Of a stretch of 28,811 nt of DNA, positions 1 through 7,756 are shown piece by piece. The stretch is from a virus. A program made the translations under genes and the position numbers. The stretch spans positions 1 through 28,811 of IMG/VR virus record IMGVR_UViG_3300017755_000065; one strand, given 5' to 3'. Position 1 is the first letter of the stretch, and each line of letters opens with the position of its first letter. The notes beneath the pieces were generated by a model, which did no database searches, was not told where the DNA came from, and saw nothing but the letters and a program-made list of their open reading frames with translations.

Positions 1-1
1 A

Positions 2-352
2 TTTGGGGCTAATTACCCGGACGCTATACGTTTAATAGCGGGTACTATGCAAAGTATTACTAATGATTTAGGTAAAGAGCCTAGCGAAGTTTATTGCGCC
101 GTTGGTAGCGGTACATTAGTTAAAGGTATATTAGCCGGTACTACTAAAGCTAAAGTTACAGGCGTAGTCGTAGGTAAAGAATTTGTTTATGAACACGAAA
201 GATTAAGGTTAATAAAGTACCCTAAAGGGTTTGATTACCTTAGTAAATATAAAGCACCTTTTCAAAGTATGCCTAATTATGATTTAAAAGCTTTAGAAGT
301 ATGTTTGGAATTAAAAAAAAGTAACGACGTATTATTTTGGAACGTATATTAA
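2..352 (+). CDS. PLP-dependent (fold type II-like) enzyme, C-terminal part
   Basis: The reading frame is open from the left edge, so only the C-terminal 116 residues or so are visible; the first in-frame ATG at 47 is internal. The segment CAVGSGTLVKGILAG followed by a beta strand (KVTGVVVGKEF) resembles the phosphate-binding glycine loop and next strand of fold-type-II pyridoxal-phosphate enzymes (ACC deaminase/D-cysteine desulfhydrase group), whose usual loop is GSGGT. The tail (NYDLKALEVCLELKK, ending FWNVY) fits a C-terminal helix and strand of that fold. It lies 19 bp upstream of the terminase genes on the same strand. Substrate and role in the phage are unknown. The family assignment is by motif only and the catalytic lysine lies outside the window. 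Confidence 0.5.
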   Translation, partial: FGANYPDAIRLIAGTMQSITNDLGKEPSEVYCAVGSGTLVKGILAGTTKAKVTGVVVGKEFVYEHERLRLIKYPKGFDYLSKYKAPFQSMPNYDLKALEVCLELKKSNDVLFWNVY

Positions 353-371
353 GGAAGTAGAATTATAAAAT

Positions 372-893
372 ATGAGTAAAAGAGGAAGAATACCTAAGCA
401 AAATGACTTAAAAACAGGCCATAGGGATAATAATATTCAAGTTTTACACGGCGGCGCCGAATTTCCTAAGCCTACGGTAAAGCACCAATGGTTAGCTACT
501 ACGAAACGTAATTGGAAAAATTATTGGAATAGCGAGCTAAGTAGTACAGCGCAACCCGTAGATTTACCTGCTTTTTATAGATTATTTCAATTTTACGATG
601 AGGTAGAACGCGCTAATCGTATGGTCTTAAAAATGGGTAATAAAGGTTTATTAAGTGTAGGTAGTCAAGGGCAGCCTAAAGTAAACCCGCTAATAGATTT
701 AACTATTAAATTAGAAAGTAGCATTTTAAAACTAGAGCAAGAGCTAGGCCTAACACCGTTAGCGCGACAACGTTTAGGTATTGCATTCGGCGAGGCACAA
801 ATAGGCTTTAAACAATTACAAGAGTTTTTAAAAGAAGATGAATTAGAAACGGTAGACCCTAGATTACTTCTTGATCAACTAGAAGAAGAATAA
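372..893 (+). CDS. terS: Terminase small subunit (P27 family-like)
   Basis: 173 residues. It would recognise phage DNA and hand it to the large terminase at packaging. The N-terminus is basic (KRGRIPKQNDLKTGHR). The C-terminal half has the typical P27/Terminase_4 pattern: VNPLIDLTIKLESSILKLEQ, then LGLTPLARQRLGI and a helical acidic tail. Its position two genes before the large subunit supports the call. The stop codon overlaps the next start (TAATG at 891-895). Length and architecture are normal for the family. A specific DNA-binding site cannot be named from sequence. Confidence 0.87.
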   Translation: MSKRGRIPKQNDLKTGHRDNNIQVLHGGAEFPKPTVKHQWLATTKRNWKNYWNSELSSTAQPVDLPAFYRLFQFYDEVERANRMVLKMGNKGLLSVGSQGQPKVNPLIDLTIKLESSILKLEQELGLTPLARQRLGIAFGEAQIGFKQLQEFLKEDELETVDPRLLLDQLEEE

Positions 894-1111
894 TGGCGGA
901 AGTATATGCTAAGGATTGCGACGTATGTTTGCAACCTTTTTGGGATGACGTTAGTAACGACCTATGTAAAAAATGTAGAAAAGAAATAAAACAATTACGT
1001 AATAAGGCAGGGGCGGATTTAGTTAGATGTAAAAAATGTTTCGACTACTTTTACCAACACGGGACTATTATTAAATTATGCTTTTGGTGTTTAGATAATG
1101 AAGAAGAATAA
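893..1111 (+). CDS. Small zinc-knuckle protein between terminase subunits
   Basis: 72 residues with four CxxC-type pairs: CDVC and CKKC in the first half, CKKC and CFWC in the second. This suggests two treble-clef or ribbon-like zinc sites separated by a basic helix. It overlaps terS by one base and terL by 14 bases, so it is translationally coupled to both. No HNH histidines are visible, so it is not an obvious HNH endonuclease of the kind often found beside terminases. A role as a packaging accessory or nucleic-acid-binding protein is inferred from position only. Confidence 0.7.
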   Translation: MAEVYAKDCDVCLQPFWDDVSNDLCKKCRKEIKQLRNKAGADLVRCKKCFDYFYQHGTIIKLCFWCLDNEEE

Positions 1112-2546
1112 TTTACCTTTAACTAGAGGCGCGCGTGTAGTTAAGTTTATTGAAAAGTTTTGCGTACACGGTGAGGGCGACTTCTTTGGCGAGCCTTTTA
1201 AATTAGATAACTGGCAAAAAGCAATCATTTATGATTTATACGAAGTTAATGAAGATAAAAGCCGTAGATATAGGGAGGCGTTAATTGGACTTCCGAAAGG
1301 AAACGGAAAAACTGCTTTAGCAGCCGCTATCGGCCTATACGAGCTTTTGGGTAGTGGGGTTACTAGCCCTTTAGTAGCAGTAGCAGCCGCTAGTTATGAG
1401 CAAGCTAACTTAGTTTTTGGAACTATGAAAGTAATGTGTGATGAAAGTCCTATATTAAAAGATATGGTCGAAACTTTTGAAAACGAAATACAACTTAAAA
1501 ATAGTCCGGGTAGAGCTTACCGCGTAGCTGCTAAAGCAGGTACTGCCGACGGTGGCCGTAATAGTTGCTTAATAGCAGATGAAATACACGAGTGGGCAAA
1601 CATAAACCAAGAAAGAGTACATTATGTTTTGTCTAATAACACCGCTAAACGTAAAGACGGTTTAGTTTTAAATATTACTACGGCAGGTTATAACTTAGAT
1701 AGTTTAGCCGGGCGTTTATATCAGCGCGGTCTTAAAAAGGAAACAGGCGAAAATGATGACCCGGAGTTTTATTTTAAATGGATAGGCGCTAAAGACGGCG
1801 ACGATTTTGAGGATAAAAAGTTGTGGTCGGACGTTAACCCGGCAGTCCAAAACGATTGGTGGCCTTTAGAAAATCTTAACCGTAGATTTAAAAGCTTACC
1901 TTTACACGAGTTTCAAAGATACCATTTAAACCAATGGACGCGTACGGAAGAAGAAAGTTGGTTACCGCCTAACGCGTGGGATAATTGTTTCGGGGAGTTT
2001 GAATTAAACCCGGACGTTGAAACTTATTTAGGAGTAGATATGGCGCTGCACCACGATAGCGTAGCTATAGTACACGGGCAAAAAACTAAAAACGGTACCG
2101 TAATTTTAGATAGTAAGATTTGGCACCCGGATGATTACGACGTAATGGACATTCAAGAAATAGAAACTTATATTTTAGAATTATGTAAAACCTTTAACGT
2201 GAAAGAAGTAGCATACGACCCTGCTTTTTTTGAACGTAGCGCGCAAGTATTATTAGATAATGGGGTGCCTATGGTCAACTTTCCGCAAAGCCACGCCCGA
2301 ATGGTTCCTGCTTGCGGTAATGCTTACGAGATGATTGTAAATAAAAAAGTTTTACATAAAGCTACGGCAACGTTTACTGATCAGGTGCTTTCGGCTGCAC
2401 AAAAAATTACAGATAGCGGTTGGCGTTTAAGTAAAGGCCGAAGTAAACGAAAAATAGACGGTGCTATAGCTATGGTTATTATGTTAGATAGAATAACTGC
2501 GCCGATAGTTGATGACGCGCCTCCCGTCGCTATAATTAATTTATGA
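1098..2546 (+). CDS. terL: Terminase large subunit (HK97-type, Terminase_1 family)
   Basis: 482 residues. ATP-driven packaging motor and DNA-cutting nuclease. The Walker A motif GLPKGNGKT is at residues 64-72 and the Walker B motif LIADE at 158-162. The RNase H-like nuclease domain shows its acidic positions in YLGVDMALHHD (about residue 314), VAYDP (about 374) and IDGAIAMVIMLDR near the C-terminus. Length and order fit HK97-like large terminases. The start overlaps the upstream zinc protein by 14 bases. The stop (TGA) overlaps the ATG of the small membrane protein, indicating coupling through to the portal gene. Confidence 0.95.
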   Translation: MKKNNLPLTRGARVVKFIEKFCVHGEGDFFGEPFKLDNWQKAIIYDLYEVNEDKSRRYREALIGLPKGNGKTALAAAIGLYELLGSGVTSPLVAVAAASYEQANLVFGTMKVMCDESPILKDMVETFENEIQLKNSPGRAYRVAAKAGTADGGRNSCLIADEIHEWANINQERVHYVLSNNTAKRKDGLVLNITTAGYNLDSLAGRLYQRGLKKETGENDDPEFYFKWIGAKDGDDFEDKKLWSDVNPAVQNDWWPLENLNRRFKSLPLHEFQRYHLNQWTRTEEESWLPPNAWDNCFGEFELNPDVETYLGVDMALHHDSVAIVHGQKTKNGTVILDSKIWHPDDYDVMDIQEIETYILELCKTFNVKEVAYDPAFFERSAQVLLDNGVPMVNFPQSHARMVPACGNAYEMIVNKKVLHKATATFTDQVLSAAQKITDSGWRLSKGRSKRKIDGAIAMVIMLDRITAPIVDDAPPVAIINL

Positions 2547-2689
2547 TAAATAAAAATAATATGACAACGCTAGCGGAAGTTATAGGCGCCGCCCTTATAA
2601 TTTACGGTGTATATACGTTTAGTATCGGCCTAGCTTACGTAGTAGCCGGTAGTTTTTTTATAGTAGGAAGTTATTTAATTAGTAAATGA
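2543..2689 (+). CDS. Small two-helix membrane protein
   Basis: 48 residues bridging exactly from terL to the portal gene, with ATGA overlaps at both ends (2543-2546 and 2686-2689). These double overlaps are the main support for a real gene. Two hydrophobic segments (AEVIGAALIIYGVYTF and LAYVVAGSFFIVGSYLI) separated by a short turn predict a helical hairpin in the membrane. Tiny membrane proteins at this place occur in other HK97-like phages. Function unknown; not enough is visible to call it a holin. Confidence 0.75.
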   Translation: MINKNNMTTLAEVIGAALIIYGVYTFSIGLAYVVAGSFFIVGSYLISK

Positions 2690-3894
2690 GTTTATTTAAT
2701 CGAGAAAATAGGGACGCAGCTTTAGGTAATTTAGCCGAGCTATTAAACCTCCGGGACGGTGGACTTTACAACTATACGGGCGAAAAAGTAAATGAACTAA
2801 GCGCGTTAGGTATAAGCCCTGTATTAAGTGCTATATCTCTTATAGCCGATAGTATAAGTATCTTACCTATAAAAACTATTAGATACGACGGCGATAAGAA
2901 AGTTTTTACGGAAAAACCTAAAATATTTGATAAACCTAACGTAAACCAGACTATTTTTGAAGTAGTACACCAAATTATTACTAGTTTATTAATGCACGGT
3001 AATAGTTTTATATTAATTGATAAAGATAGACAGGGCAGGCCTATAGCTATGACGCCTATACATAGTGATAAGGTAGTCGTAGAAATGCACAACGGAATTA
3101 AAACCTACACTATAGGAACGCAAAAAAATAAAAGAATTTTAACCGACGATAATATACTTCATTTAAAATGGTTTAGTTATCCGGGTAACTTAGTAGGGGT
3201 TAGCCCTTTAAGAGCTAACGGTAATATGTACGGTTTAGCTTTAGCAATGGAAAGACATATAGCGCAATTTTATGGGCAAGGCGGAACACCTAGTAGTATT
3301 TTAGAAACCGACCGTGATTTAACTAGCGAGCAAGCAAAGTTTTTGCAGGAAAATTGGTCTAGTAGCCATAACCGTAACCGTAAGCCTGCGGTTTTAACCG
3401 GCGGGCTTAAATGGAAATCTATAAGCGCGGGCGCGGGCGATGAGTTAATACAGGCTAGAGAGCAAATTGTAAATGAAGTAGCCCGTATATTTAGAGTACC
3501 GGCTCATTTAATAAATTCTAAAGACGGTAGTAACGTTTACAGTAATATTGAAAGTAACGGGTTAGCTTTTATTAGACATACCTTATTGCCTTACATAAGA
3601 AGAATAGAAGACGCTTTAAGTACTTTATTACCGGGTAAGCAAGTAGTTAAACTAGACACCGAAGAATACGCTAGGGGCGATTTATTTAGTAGGGTACGTA
3701 CATTTCAAGTTGCTATATCTAGTGGCTTAATGACACCTAACGAGGCTAGAAATAGATTAGATTTAGAGCCTTATGAAAACGGCGACAATTTTTACTTAGG
3801 ATTACAAGGAGCGCCGGTTGATCCTGCCCTTGCACCTTTAGGTAATGATGAACACGACCCTAAAAAAGATTTATTAAACCCGGAAACAGAATAA
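2686..3894 (+). CDS. Portal protein (HK97 family)
   Basis: 402 residues. Forms the dodecameric ring at the capsid vertex through which DNA enters and to which connector and tail attach. Recognisable family features include the N-terminal LSALGISPVLSAISLIADSI helix, HGNSFILIDKDRQGRP, the wing segment ILHLKWFSYPGNLVGVSPL, and the stem/clip segment AREQIVNEVARIFRVPAHLI with NVYSNIESNGLAFIRHTLLP. Position between terL and the prohead protease is canonical. It starts within the ATGA overlap with the small membrane gene. The C-terminus carries the usual acidic tail. Confidence 0.95.
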   Translation: MSLFNRENRDAALGNLAELLNLRDGGLYNYTGEKVNELSALGISPVLSAISLIADSISILPIKTIRYDGDKKVFTEKPKIFDKPNVNQTIFEVVHQIITSLLMHGNSFILIDKDRQGRPIAMTPIHSDKVVVEMHNGIKTYTIGTQKNKRILTDDNILHLKWFSYPGNLVGVSPLRANGNMYGLALAMERHIAQFYGQGGTPSSILETDRDLTSEQAKFLQENWSSSHNRNRKPAVLTGGLKWKSISAGAGDELIQAREQIVNEVARIFRVPAHLINSKDGSNVYSNIESNGLAFIRHTLLPYIRRIEDALSTLLPGKQVVKLDTEEYARGDLFSRVRTFQVAISSGLMTPNEARNRLDLEPYENGDNFYLGLQGAPVDPALAPLGNDEHDPKKDLLNPETE

Positions 3895-3897
3895 ACT

Positions 3898-5412
3898 ATG
3901 GCCGTAGATTTAACCGCACCTGCGTTTATGAAAAAGAATATGCAACGCGGGTTAGATAACCTTAATAAAGCAGGTAGTGGTTTAACACCTAAAACAATAC
4001 GCGACGCTAGAAGTATTATTAGCAGCGGTAAGGTAAGCCCGGCTAAAGCTAAGTTAATGTTTCCGTGGCACGCTAGACACCAAAGCGATTTAAAAAGAGA
4101 AAAAAGTAACCCTAACGACCCTAAAACTTGGCGCGGTAGCGACGTAGCTTTTTTATTATGGGGTAGTAATCCGTGGACTAATCCAATGCAAGCAGGCGAG
4201 TGGGCAAAGCGTAAAGTTGAACAAATAAATAATGAAGAAAGAAATCTTGATCAGCGCGCACCTAGTGAGCCGGCGCCTAAAAAAGACCAAATTAAAGGTA
4301 GCGATAAAAATAAAAAGGGTAGTGCTAGCGGTAAGAGTAATAATATTAGTTTTAACGAAAGTACTACTAAGGCTATAAAAACAATAGTAGCCGAGCATAA
4401 TGACATTGTTAAAGATATGGCTAGTTGGCGTAAGTTAAGAATACCTACTGCTAAAGCAGTAGTAAGACGAGGTTTTGGTGCTTATAGCGGTTCGCATAGA
4501 CCCGGCGTAAGCAGGCAAGCGTGGGGTTTAGCTAGGTTAAAAGCTTTTAGTTATTTACTACGTAACGACCGACCAAAAAATACTAAATACGTAGGCGACA
4601 ACGATTTACTTCCGGAAAGCCACCCACGTTTTAGTAAGAAAGAAAAAAAGAGCGACCTTTTTTATGACATAAAGGGCGACGCTATGTCATTAACAAGTAA
4701 TATATTAAATAATAAGGTTAGGATTAATAACGTGAATAAAGAAAAAGAAAACCGTAGCTTTAATTTAGCGAATGTAGAAATAAGAGAAAATAATGACGGG
4801 GAGTTGTCTTATAGCTTTAGCGGTTACGCTAGTGTATTCGACAAGCCTTACGGAGTAAGAGATAGTAAAGGAACTTACACCGAAACAATTAAACCCGGCG
4901 CATTTAAAAAAACACTTCAAGAACAAGACGACGTTAGGTTTTTAATTAATCACGACGGTATACCTTTAGCACGTAGTAGCAGCGGTACCTTAAAACTAGA
5001 AGAAGATGAATACGGACTATTTGTTCAAGCAGATTTAGACGCTAATAATCCTAAAGTCGCTGAAGTTGCTAGCGCTATGAAACGTGGAGATTTAAACGAA
5101 ATGTCTTTTGCTTTCGCAGCTATACGCGATGACTTTAGTGGCGAAAAAAGAGATGTACAAGAAGTAAGACTATTTGATGTAAGCGTCGTAACCTACCCGG
5201 CTAATAGTTACGCAGGCGCTACTTTAAGAGGACTAGATATAAGCGAGAATTTAAAAGAACTAGTCGAAAGTAGAAATAGCGATAAAGCAGTCGAAGTTTT
5301 AGAGGAAATTATTACTAAGCTAGATACACCTAGCGAGGAAAATGAGCGCTCTAAAAGTAACCCGAAATTAGAAATCTTAAAAATTAAGATGAAAAAAGAC
5401 GGTTTACTCTAA
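3898..5412 (+). CDS. Head-morphogenesis domain fused to HK97-type prohead protease
   Basis: 504 residues in two parts. Residues 1 to about 240 contain two conserved phage modules: one with SGKVSPAKAKLMFPWHARHQ ... FLLWGSNPW ... EWAKRKVEQI, and one with IVAEHNDIV ... AVVRRGFGAYSGSHRP ... WGLARLKAF ... DNDLLPESHPRF. The linker between them is rich in K, S, N and P. From about residue 290 comes a peptidase U35-like prohead protease: SFSGYASVFDKPYGVRD, the histidine in FLINHDG, the serine in LNEMSFAF, and FDVSVVTYPANSYAGA. It would cleave capsid and scaffold segments during head maturation. An internal ATG at 4684 has an AAAGGG seven bases upstream, so the protease may also be made as a separate protein of about 242 residues. 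Confidence 0.9.
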   Translation: MAVDLTAPAFMKKNMQRGLDNLNKAGSGLTPKTIRDARSIISSGKVSPAKAKLMFPWHARHQSDLKREKSNPNDPKTWRGSDVAFLLWGSNPWTNPMQAGEWAKRKVEQINNEERNLDQRAPSEPAPKKDQIKGSDKNKKGSASGKSNNISFNESTTKAIKTIVAEHNDIVKDMASWRKLRIPTAKAVVRRGFGAYSGSHRPGVSRQAWGLARLKAFSYLLRNDRPKNTKYVGDNDLLPESHPRFSKKEKKSDLFYDIKGDAMSLTSNILNNKVRINNVNKEKENRSFNLANVEIRENNDGELSYSFSGYASVFDKPYGVRDSKGTYTETIKPGAFKKTLQEQDDVRFLINHDGIPLARSSSGTLKLEEDEYGLFVQADLDANNPKVAEVASAMKRGDLNEMSFAFAAIRDDFSGEKRDVQEVRLFDVSVVTYPANSYAGATLRGLDISENLKELVESRNSDKAVEVLEEIITKLDTPSEENERSKSNPKLEILKIKMKKDGLL

Positions 5413-5416
5413 GACG

Positions 5417-5483
5417 TTACGCCGGTTTCATAAACCACCTAACGCAATAAGTAAAAGCAAATTAATTACATAAAGGAATTAAA
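5417..5483 (+). promoter_or_regulatory. Leader of the major capsid gene with hairpin and strong SD before a TTG start
   Basis: The only sizeable gap in the head operon before the capsid gene. It has TTACGCC at 5417-5423, a small perfect hairpin GGTTT-CAT-AAACC (5424-5436), an AATTAATTA stretch and then TAAAGGAATTAAATTG, whose final TTG is the start codon. The same order of elements precedes the second tail tube gene (9782-9838). No convincing -35/-10 pair was found, so this may act on translation or RNA stability rather than as a promoter. Confidence 0.55.
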
Positions 5484-6815
5484 TTGAAAAAATTAATTGA
5501 ATTAAGGGACGCTAACGCTGTTGAACTTGATACTTTAGTTACTGCAATGGAAGAAATGGAAACAGGCGAAGAACTCGACGCAAAGTTGGAGCGATCAAAT
5601 GTTTTAGTTTCCGAAATAAAAGAACTAGACGAAAAAATCAAGGCTGACGCAGATATGCGCGCTACCTTAAAAGAAGTTGAGGAAAGTAGAAAATCTTTAG
5701 AGATTAAAGATGAAGACATTTCCGAAACACGAATGGAAGTTAAAGAGCCAGATATGTATCGTAAGGATGCTGAAAATTCATTTTTTAATGATATGTATGA
5801 CGCTAAATTTAACCAAAATTATGACGCACAAAAAAGATTATCCGAGCACCAAGATGTCCATAAAAGGGATGTCGGTACCGGAGCTTTTTCTGGCCTCGTA
5901 GTTCCGCAGTACCTCGTTGACGACTATGCACCGCTTGCAAGAGCAGGGGCAGCAGTTTATAACGCGTTACCAAAAAGAGAATTACCTGCATTTGGAAACA
6001 AAGTAGAAATCTCAAGAATTACAACCGGCTCTACTGCAGCTGAACAGGCAACTGAAAACTCAGCAGTTTCCGAAACAAATATGGACGACACTTTATTAAC
6101 AGTTAATGTTGATACAATTGCCGGTCAACAAGATGTTTCAAAACAAGCATTAGATAGAGGCGGGCAACCGGGTTTCAATCTCGAAAATATTATTTTTCAA
6201 GACCTACTCGGCGCATACTATACAAAGCTAGATAACTTACTGATCAACGGTTCAGGTTCCTCCGGGCAACCACTTGGAATAAAATCCGTTGGCGGAATAA
6301 ATACAGTGACTTACACAGACGCAAGTCCTACAGTCGCTGAACTTTATCCTAAGTTAGCCGACGCTTTACAAAAAGTTAATGCAAATAGATTTGCACCTGC
6401 TAACGCAATCATAATGCACCCGAGACGTTGGGGTTTCCTAACTGCCGGGCTTGATAGCTCAAACAGGCCATTAATCGTACCGGCCGGAAATAATCCGGAT
6501 AACGCCATTGGCGTAGGGGACGCTGCTAAATACGGAAACGTAGTTGGTAACATTCTCGGAGTACCGGTAATTACAGACGCTAACATTCAAACGGATGCTG
6601 GATCAGGCAACGACGAAGACATAATCTTAGTCGTAAAGGCCGACGACCATATCTTAATGGAGCAAGACGTCTTTACTGCAAAGTTTGAAGAAACTAATGC
6701 AGGTTCATTAACTACTAAATTAGTAGTTTACGGATATGTTGCATTCGCAAGCGGTAGATACCCTGCGGGCACAACAATGATTAACGGAACAGGGTTGATA
6801 ACACCAACCTTTTAA
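5484..6815 (+). CDS. Major capsid protein (HK97 fold)
   Basis: 443 residues. Residues 1 to about 105 are charged and coiled-coil-like (MEEMETGEELDAKLERSNVL and following), matching the scaffolding delta domain removed by the protease. The HK97-fold part begins near TGAFSGLVVPQYLVDDYAPL and includes ALPKRELPAFGNKVEISRI, DRGGQPGFNLENII and NGSGSSGQPLGI, the P-domain segment IIMHPRRWGFLTAGLDS, and the C-terminal VVKADDHILMEQDVFTAKFEE ... VVYGYVAFASGRYPAG. The start is TTG, with AAAGGA ideally spaced upstream. Codon choice differs visibly from neighbours: more GCA, TCA/TCC, ATC and CTC, and less AGT and TTA. Confidence 0.95.
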   Translation: MKKLIELRDANAVELDTLVTAMEEMETGEELDAKLERSNVLVSEIKELDEKIKADADMRATLKEVEESRKSLEIKDEDISETRMEVKEPDMYRKDAENSFFNDMYDAKFNQNYDAQKRLSEHQDVHKRDVGTGAFSGLVVPQYLVDDYAPLARAGAAVYNALPKRELPAFGNKVEISRITTGSTAAEQATENSAVSETNMDDTLLTVNVDTIAGQQDVSKQALDRGGQPGFNLENIIFQDLLGAYYTKLDNLLINGSGSSGQPLGIKSVGGINTVTYTDASPTVAELYPKLADALQKVNANRFAPANAIIMHPRRWGFLTAGLDSSNRPLIVPAGNNPDNAIGVGDAAKYGNVVGNILGVPVITDANIQTDAGSGNDEDIILVVKADDHILMEQDVFTAKFEETNAGSLTTKLVVYGYVAFASGRYPAGTTMINGTGLITPTF

Positions 6816-6822
6816 TTAAAAT

Positions 6823-6859
6823 TGGTTTATACGTGTCGGGCAACCGACACGTTAAACCA
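6823..6859 (+). terminator. Long GCAA-tetraloop hairpin after the capsid gene
   Basis: A near-perfect stem-loop: TGGTTTA (6823-6829), one bulged T at 6830, ACGTGTCGG (6831-6839), GCAA loop (6840-6843), CCGACACGT (6844-6852), TAAACCA (6853-6859). That is about 16 base pairs closed by a GNRA-type tetraloop. There is no T-tract after it, so it is not a classical Rho-independent terminator. Partial termination, protection of the abundant capsid mRNA 3' end, or RNase processing are all possible. Confidence 0.7.
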
Positions 6860-6872
6860 TTAGAAAGATTTT

Positions 6873-7046
6873 ATGAGTAAAAATAAAGAACAAATAGCAG
6901 CCCTTAAAGAAGAATTAAGAGGCTACGAGATTTACGGAAAGGCAAAACGTGCTGAAGAAGTTAAAAAAGAAATTAAAGCGCTTGGCGGCAAAATTGAAAA
7001 TAAAGCTGCTAAACCTAAGTCCGAAAAAAAAGTAGTTAAGAAGTAA
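6873..7046 (+). CDS. Small basic helical protein downstream of capsid
   Basis: 57 residues, beginning MSKNKEQIAALKEELRGYEI and ending in an A/K-rich tail. Almost entirely predicted helix with strong positive charge at the C-terminus (KPKSEKKVVKK). Short helical proteins of the form LKEEL...(K)RAEEVKKEIKALGG are common immediately after capsid genes in actinophage-like genomes. It is the first gene after the capsid hairpin; a purine-rich TAGAAAGA lies upstream as a weak ribosome site. Possibly a minor head component; function unknown. Confidence 0.7.
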   Translation: MSKNKEQIAALKEELRGYEIYGKAKRAEEVKKEIKALGGKIENKAAKPKSEKKVVKK

Positions 7047-7048
7047 TT

Positions 7049-7120
7049 ATGCCTAAAGGGATTGGCTACGGTAAGAAAAAAATGAAAGGTCGTAAAGGCA
7101 AAGGCCGTAAGGGTAAATAA
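7049..7120 (+). CDS. 23-residue Lys/Gly-rich peptide
   Basis: A complete ORF from ATG 7049 to TAA 7120, fitted between its neighbours with 2-3 base gaps. Its composition is almost only K, G and R with a few M, P, I and Y (MPKGIGYGKKKMKGRKGKGR at the start), a strongly cationic peptide. No strong SD is visible, so coupling to the preceding stop codon is likely. It could be a DNA-condensing or capsid-lining peptide. The tight packing supports it being real but its small size keeps confidence moderate. Confidence 0.5.
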   Translation: MPKGIGYGKKKMKGRKGKGRKGK

Positions 7121-7123
7121 CCT

Positions 7124-7756
7124 ATGGCTATTACTAACGGGTATATAACCCAAAACGATTTAAAAGAGTTTGTAGGTATACCTACTAGCGATACTGCGGA
7201 CGACGACTTACTAGATAACGCTATAAATGGTGCTAGTAGGCAAATAGACGCGTTTTGCGGACGTAAGTTTTACGCTGACGGATCAACTAGCGCTCGAGTT
7301 TTTTTTACTAATGATTTTTATAGATTACCAGTCGATGATATTTCAACAGCTACCGGGTTAGTTATTAAATATGATGACGACGACGACGGTACTTATGAAG
7401 TAACCGTACCTAGTAATGAGTTTCAACTTTTACCTATAAATGGTGTTGTAGGGGGTATAGAGGGTAGCCCTTACTACATTATTCAATTAAATAGCAACGG
7501 TAGTTACGAGTGGCCTATAAGTAATACTAGTAATAGACCTTACGCTGAAATTACGGCTAATTGGGGTTACGCTAGTACACCCGAGCCAATAAAATACGCT
7601 ACGAAAATGTTAGCTAGTGAACTTTTTGCTATGCGCAACGCACCTTTAGGAGTAGCAGGCGTAGGCGACTTTGGGGTAGTAAACGTTCAACAAAACAGAG
7701 AAGTAACTCGTTTATTACAACCATTTCGTAAGGCTAGCGTTTTAGGGGTAGTTTAA
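7124..7756 (+). CDS. Head-tail connector / adaptor (HK97 gp6-like)
   Basis: 210 residues. The N-terminal all-helical segment (TQNDLKEFVGI, DDDLLDNAINGASRQIDAFCGRKFY) followed by a beta-rich middle (LPVDDISTATGLVIKYDDDD, FQLLPINGVVGG, YAEITANWGYASTPEPIKYA) and a final helix (ATKMLASELFAMRNAP) is the usual pattern of gp6-type head-tail adaptors that dock on the portal. Position after the capsid gene agrees. The stop overlaps the next start (TAATG at 7754-7758). Confidence 0.85.
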   Translation: MAITNGYITQNDLKEFVGIPTSDTADDDLLDNAINGASRQIDAFCGRKFYADGSTSARVFFTNDFYRLPVDDISTATGLVIKYDDDDDGTYEVTVPSNEFQLLPINGVVGGIEGSPYYIIQLNSNGSYEWPISNTSNRPYAEITANWGYASTPEPIKYATKMLASELFAMRNAPLGVAGVGDFGVVNVQQNREVTRLLQPFRKASVLGVV

